The notes beneath the pieces were generated by a model. It was given only the letters and a program-made list of their open reading frames with translations. It was not told the origin of the DNA and ran no database searches. From Perlabentimonas sp046542995 (GTDB lineage Bacteria > Bacteroidota > Bacteroidia > Bacteroidales > Tenuifilaceae): a stretch of DNA of 64,000 nt. Numbering within the stretch: the stretch's first letter is position 1; the number at the start of each line of letters is the position of its first letter. Below are positions 63,301 through 64,000 of this stretch, piece after piece. The position numbers and the translations under genes are program-made. The stretch is taken from contig JBKHAH010000002.1 of the NCBI GenBank assembly GCA_046542995.1, positions 1 to 64,000 on the forward strand, read 5' to 3'.

Positions 63301-63411
63301 AAGTCTGAATTAAAGATACCTATTATACTCATTATTGCCCTAAAGTTAGGATTTTGGTTTTAAATATTCAAAACAATACGATAAAAAAGATGCTTTTGAT
63401 TCTTTTTTTGA

Positions 63412-64000
63412 TTAATCATTGTTTTTAACCTCGCTGTTTGAGAAAAACATGCCTGCCATCTCTTTGATGTTAATGATTCTTATTAAAAGTGAAAATACAA
63501 TGGGCACCAGTAGAGATATTATAAACACCAATACTCCTTTTGGAAAATATTTATGTAGCATAAATACGCTTAAAACTGTAAAAAGCACAAAATAGATAAA
63601 AGGGAGGGAATTATTTATATTAATCTTTAATGAAAAGATTTTACGTGTGATAATGATTTGGAAGAGAACAACTACCACCTGAGTTAACAGGCTAGCTATT
63701 GCAGCACCCACTGCATAATATTTTGGAATTAGAATAAGGTTTAGAATAATATTAACAAGCACCCCTAAAAAAGAGATGATATTAAGATGCCTTAAGCTTC
63801 CGTTGGCTGTAAGGAGCGTGCCAAAAATATAGGATATTGATATAAAAACAAAGGATACCATCAGGGTGGCAAGAATAATTGAGGATTTAGGGGATTGATG
63901 AACGTATAGCATGCTCATAATATCGTTCCGAAATGTGAAGCATACCACGGATAACGTTAACGAAAAAACAAACAGGAGGCTAAAAGAGAATCCCAGGAGA
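63412..64000 (-). CDS. Oligosaccharide flippase/polysaccharide biosynthesis C-terminal part (5' end outside window)
   Basis: Partial: the frame stays open to the last base of the window. The visible part is ~196 residues, with at least five membrane segments separated by short loops (FISISYIFGTLLTANGSLRH is a typical MATE/Wzx-like helix pair). It resembles the C-terminal half of lipopolysaccharide or polysaccharide flippases. An apparent start at 63948 is GTG and merely an internal codon. The gene is on the same strand as the SiaC pair, 111 bp upstream of copy 3. Confidence 0.8.
   Translation of the reverse strand, partial: LLGFSFSLLFVFSLTLSVVCFTFRNDIMSMLYVHQSPKSSIILATLMVSFVFISISYIFGTLLTANGSLRHLNIISFLGVLVNIILNLILIPKYYAVGAAIASLLTQVVVVLFQIIITRKIFSLKININNSLPFIYFVLFTVLSVFMLHKYFPKGVLVFIISLLVPIVFSLLIRIINIKEMAGMFFSNSEVKNND

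Overview
The window is chromosomal DNA from a member of the Bacteroidota (Bacteroidetes), probably from the Bacteroidales/Marinilabiliales side of the phylum. Evidence: the promoters carry the phylum-specific -33 TTTG / -7 TAnnTTTG pattern (textbook copies before rimP, the initiator tRNA and the lipid kinase gene); LpxC and FabZ are fused; and there are DUF5683, DUF4837, IPExxxVDY and SiaC-family proteins, an ECF sigma/FecR pair, and the phylum's usual parA-parB-DUF5683-transglycosylase and HD-lpxD-lpxC/fabZ-lpxA gene orders. Coding density is high. No rRNA, CRISPR array, prophage or insertion sequence was found. Most genes are core housekeeping genes.

Layout. 0.2-5.1 kb (minus): a surface O-acylation cluster with an MBOAT acyltransferase, two SGNH hydrolase-fold proteins and a small membrane protein. 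5.2-9.5 kb (minus): parA, parB, a DUF5683 protein and a LysM lytic transglycosylase. 9.7-13.2 kb: a lipid kinase and priA. 13.3-21.1 kb (plus): lysS, yjbQ, a possible small RNA/terminator, gpsA, pgi, a BASS transporter fused to BamE-like repeats, and an acyltransferase. 21.1-26.4 kb: two paralogous carboxypeptidase-regulatory-domain surface proteins flanking an ECF sigma/FecR pair; the second has an STN domain but no TonB barrel. 26.6-31.6 kb: sufBCDS behind a long perfect inverted repeat. 31.8-38.5 kb: rimP-nusA-infB behind a structured leader, then lepA.

38.6-43.0 kb (minus): a GH16-fold protein that has lost its catalytic glutamates, its SiaC-family neighbour, and an RprXY-like two-component system with three TTAA boxes at exact 10-bp spacing upstream. 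43.3-46.1 kb (minus): acpP-fabF-rnc-IPExxxVDY. 46.3-50.8 kb: purN, an outer-membrane lipoprotein, an M23 peptidase, a YitT protein, a DUF59 iron-sulfur protein and sufE. 51.0-51.1 kb: initiator tRNA. 51.4-57.5 kb (plus): M23 peptidase, dxr, rseP, tatA, a second LysM/SLT transglycosylase and a DUF4837 lipoprotein. 57.6-62.2 kb (minus): the lipid A operon plus an HD phosphohydrolase. 62.4-64.0 kb (minus): two more SiaC-family genes and a flippase gene cut by the window end.

Themes: envelope construction (lipid A, phospholipid, peptidoglycan and glycan acylation), iron-sulfur assembly (sufBCDS here, sufE and DUF59 20 kb away), and translation. The least explained parts are the SiaC/GH16-like pseudoenzyme pair, the barrel-less sigma/FecR transducer, the BamE-BASS fusion and several regulatory sequences.
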